A stretch of DNA of 6,417 nucleotides from Clostridia bacterium. GTDB lineage: Bacteria > Bacillota_A > Clostridia > Oscillospirales > Butyricicoccaceae. Below are positions 5,095-6,417 of the stretch, piece after piece; position 1 is the first letter of the stretch, and each line of letters begins with the position of its first letter. The notes beneath the pieces were generated by a model. That model was given only the letters and a program-made list of their open reading frames with translations, was not told where the DNA came from and did no database searches. The stretch is taken from NCBI GenBank assembly GCA_017421885.1, contig JAFOHJ010000099.1:1-6417 (forward strand), in the 5' to 3' direction. The position numbers and the translations under genes were made by a program.

Positions 5095-5922
5095 ATGGCA
5101 TATCCCAAAGTTCTCACAGTTCAGGATATCTCCTGCGTAGGCCAGTGCTCGCTGACCGTCGCCCTGCCCATCATCTCGGCCTGCGGCATCGAGACCTGCG
5201 TCCTCCCCTCTTCCATTCTCTCTACACATACAGCCGGCTTTAAAGGTTATACATTCCGCGACCTGACCGACGATATGCCCGCCATCCGCGAGCATTGGAT
5301 GAAGGAAGGCATCAGCTTTGATGCCATCTACACCGGTTATCTGGGCAGCACCCGCCAGATCGACTATGTTGCCGACCTCTTCGGCAGCGTTGCCGCCGAG
5401 GGCTGCATTAAGATCGTCGACCCCGCTATGGCCGACAACGGCGCCCTCTATCCCGGCTTTGACCAGCCTTTTGTCGAGGCTATGAAGGTTCTGTGCGGCA
5501 AGGCCGACTATATCCTGCCCAACATCACCGAGGCCTGCTTCCTGACCGGCATGGAATACAAGACCGAGTATGACCGCACATATATCGACGAGCTGCTCGC
5601 AAGACTGACCGCCCTCGGATGCCCCAATGTTATTTTCACCGGCATCTCCTACGCCCCCGGCAAGACCGGCGTTGTAGTATTCGAGAAGGGTGAATACAGC
5701 TATTACGAGCATGAAAAGCTGCCCAACAGCTGCCACGGCACGGGCGATATCTATGCATCGGCCTTTGTAGGCGCGCTGATTCGCGGGCACAAGGCTTTTG
5801 ATGCCGCGAAGATCGCGGCTGATTACACCGTTGAGTGTATCAAGGCTACCGCCGAGGAAGAGAATCACTGGTACGGCGCGAAATTCGAGCCGGTGCTGAT
5901 GAAACTTATCCAGGCTCTGTAA
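5095..5922 (+). CDS. pdxK: Pyridoxamine/pyridoxal kinase (PdxK/PdxY family)
   Basis: This 275-residue ribokinase-fold enzyme should phosphorylate pyridoxal, pyridoxamine or pyridoxine with ATP in the vitamin B6 salvage pathway, in the cytoplasm. Motifs in order are: the N-terminal V-Q-D-I-S-C-V-G-Q-C-S-L-T-V-A-L-P segment typical of clostridial members; S-T-H-T-A-G-F (43-49); Y-T-G-Y-L-G (79-84); D-P-A-M-A-D-N-G (109-116); P-N-I-T-E-A (142-147); and the signature H-G-T-G-D (214-218), in which Asp218 is the catalytic base and GTG forms the anion hole. Length is normal for the family. AAGGAG ends 8 bases before ATG 5095. Codon use is strongly biased to C-ending codons, which suggests good expression. 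It stands alone, divergent from the sigma-factor operon and closed by its own terminator. A hydroxymethylpyrimidine kinase role is less likely given the DPAMADNGALYPGF region. Confidence 0.92.
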   Translation: MAYPKVLTVQDISCVGQCSLTVALPIISACGIETCVLPSSILSTHTAGFKGYTFRDLTDDMPAIREHWMKEGISFDAIYTGYLGSTRQIDYVADLFGSVAAEGCIKIVDPAMADNGALYPGFDQPFVEAMKVLCGKADYILPNITEACFLTGMEYKTEYDRTYIDELLARLTALGCPNVIFTGISYAPGKTGVVVFEKGEYSYYEHEKLPNSCHGTGDIYASAFVGALIRGHKAFDAAKIAADYTVECIKATAEEENHWYGAKFEPVLMKLIQAL

Positions 5923-5938
5923 GATAAAACTTCAATGT

Positions 5939-5963
5939 AAAAGCACCCCAATGGGGTGCTTTT
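5939..5963. terminator. Intrinsic terminator after the kinase gene, usable from both sides
   Basis: AAAAGCACCCC and GGGGTGCTTTT form a perfect 11-bp stem with loop AAT, 16 bases after the kinase stop. The T-run is followed by CTGTTTATTG. In the minus direction the stem also ends in TTTT, so it can close transcription of the converging gene whose stop is at 6009-6011. Confidence 0.92.
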
Positions 5964-6008
5964 CTGTTTATTGTAATATCTTTTTGATTTTACTGCAAAT
6001 CTTCAAAA

Positions 6009-6416
6009 CTATGAAACAGCAACGAACCAATCAGGTGTGCGTGGATAATATGCATCGATTTCCGGAATAACTTCCTTCTCTGCCAACTCAAGTGCATCAA
6101 AACACTTTATGAAAAACTCTGTCATCTCATCCTGACTTTTAGGATAACATGAATTATGCCATAACCAATGTTTAAATCCCGCTCCTATAAACTGAACCGA
6201 AAATCCAACTTCCTTAAAGGATGGTCCCATATCTGCTTCTATCACAATACTATGTCCATTAGGCGTGGTCTTTTTCAAAAAATACACTGAATAGTCTGAT
6301 TTAATATATGTAAATCCATATTTCCCACATACTTTTTTTAGAGCATTTGTCGGCGACAGCTTCGGTGTATCCGGATAGTGACTTTTTCCACCTATTTTAG
6401 GCAAAATTCCCTCCAT
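6009..6416 (-). CDS. Unrecognised protein, possibly cut by the window edge
   Basis: This is an open frame of 135 residues ending in TAG at 6009-6011. The ATG at 6416 is the last codon in view, so the true start may lie further upstream, and no ribosome site can be seen. The protein appears soluble, with many aromatics (for example K-H-W-L-W-H-N-S-C-Y and D-A-Y-Y-P-R-T-P-D-W-F near the C-terminus), no signal peptide and no transmembrane segment. It looks like a small alpha/beta domain: a strand-rich middle (Y-F-L-K-K, S-I-V-I-E-A-D-M, V-G-F-S-V-Q-F) followed by an acidic helix (D-E-M-T-E-F-F-I-K-C-F-D-A-L-E). I do not recognise the family. Its base composition is clearly more AT-rich than the neighbouring kinase gene, which may point to a different origin. 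Size and style would suit an immunity-type or housekeeping protein of unknown role, but no motif supports a choice. Confidence 0.65.
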   Translation of the reverse strand: MEGILPKIGGKSHYPDTPKLSPTNALKKVCGKYGFTYIKSDYSVYFLKKTTPNGHSIVIEADMGPSFKEVGFSVQFIGAGFKHWLWHNSCYPKSQDEMTEFFIKCFDALELAEKEVIPEIDAYYPRTPDWFVAVS

Positions 6417-6417
6417 A

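Noticed and set aside
5065..5868. Minus-strand open frame of 267 codons opposite the kinase gene
   Set aside because: The kinase frame carries a full set of family motifs. The antisense frame is Gly/Ala/Asp-rich, as expected when C-ending codons are read backwards.

Overview
The window looks like a chromosomal segment of an endospore-forming, low-to-mid GC Firmicute, most likely a gut-type member of Clostridia. The evidence is a SpoVAC homologue, strong AGGAGG-type ribosome sites, A/T-flanked hairpin terminators, an RsiV-like anti-sigma factor and a clostridial-style pyridoxamine kinase. No rRNA, tRNA, CRISPR array, insertion sequence or phage gene is visible. No gene-free stretch exceeds about 180 bases.

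Left end (1-760, + strand): the C-terminal 78 codons of a peptidase C39-like protein, then a short spacer holding two small inverted repeats, then spoVAC and a strong bidirectional terminator. The second repeat buries the spoVAC ribosome site. spoVAD and spoVAE do not follow, so spoVAC here sits outside the usual spoVA operon.

Region 769-1830 (- strand): a two-gene operon of paralogous small envelope proteins of unknown function. The first is a lipoprotein and the second is membrane-anchored. They are coupled by a TAATG overlap and have their own extended -10 promoter.

Region 1854-4986 (- strand): a tightly overlapping four-gene operon. In order of transcription it encodes a membrane-anchored SGNH hydrolase/transferase domain protein, an ECF sigma factor, an RsiV-like anti-sigma factor with a DUF3298-type ectodomain, and a TraX-family multi-pass membrane protein. 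Successive genes overlap as TTGA and ATGA, with an optional GTGA at the last junction. A sequence resembling an ECF promoter lies upstream of the first gene. In Bacillus subtilis, SigV-RsiV senses lysozyme and induces OatA, in which a membrane acyltransferase domain is fused to an extracellular SGNH domain. The operon here therefore looks like a self-contained stress module carrying a possible two-protein counterpart of OatA. This functional reading is inference.

Right end (5052-6417): divergently transcribed pyridoxamine kinase on +, a hairpin terminator shared by converging genes, and an AT-richer unrecognised ORF on - that reaches the window edge.
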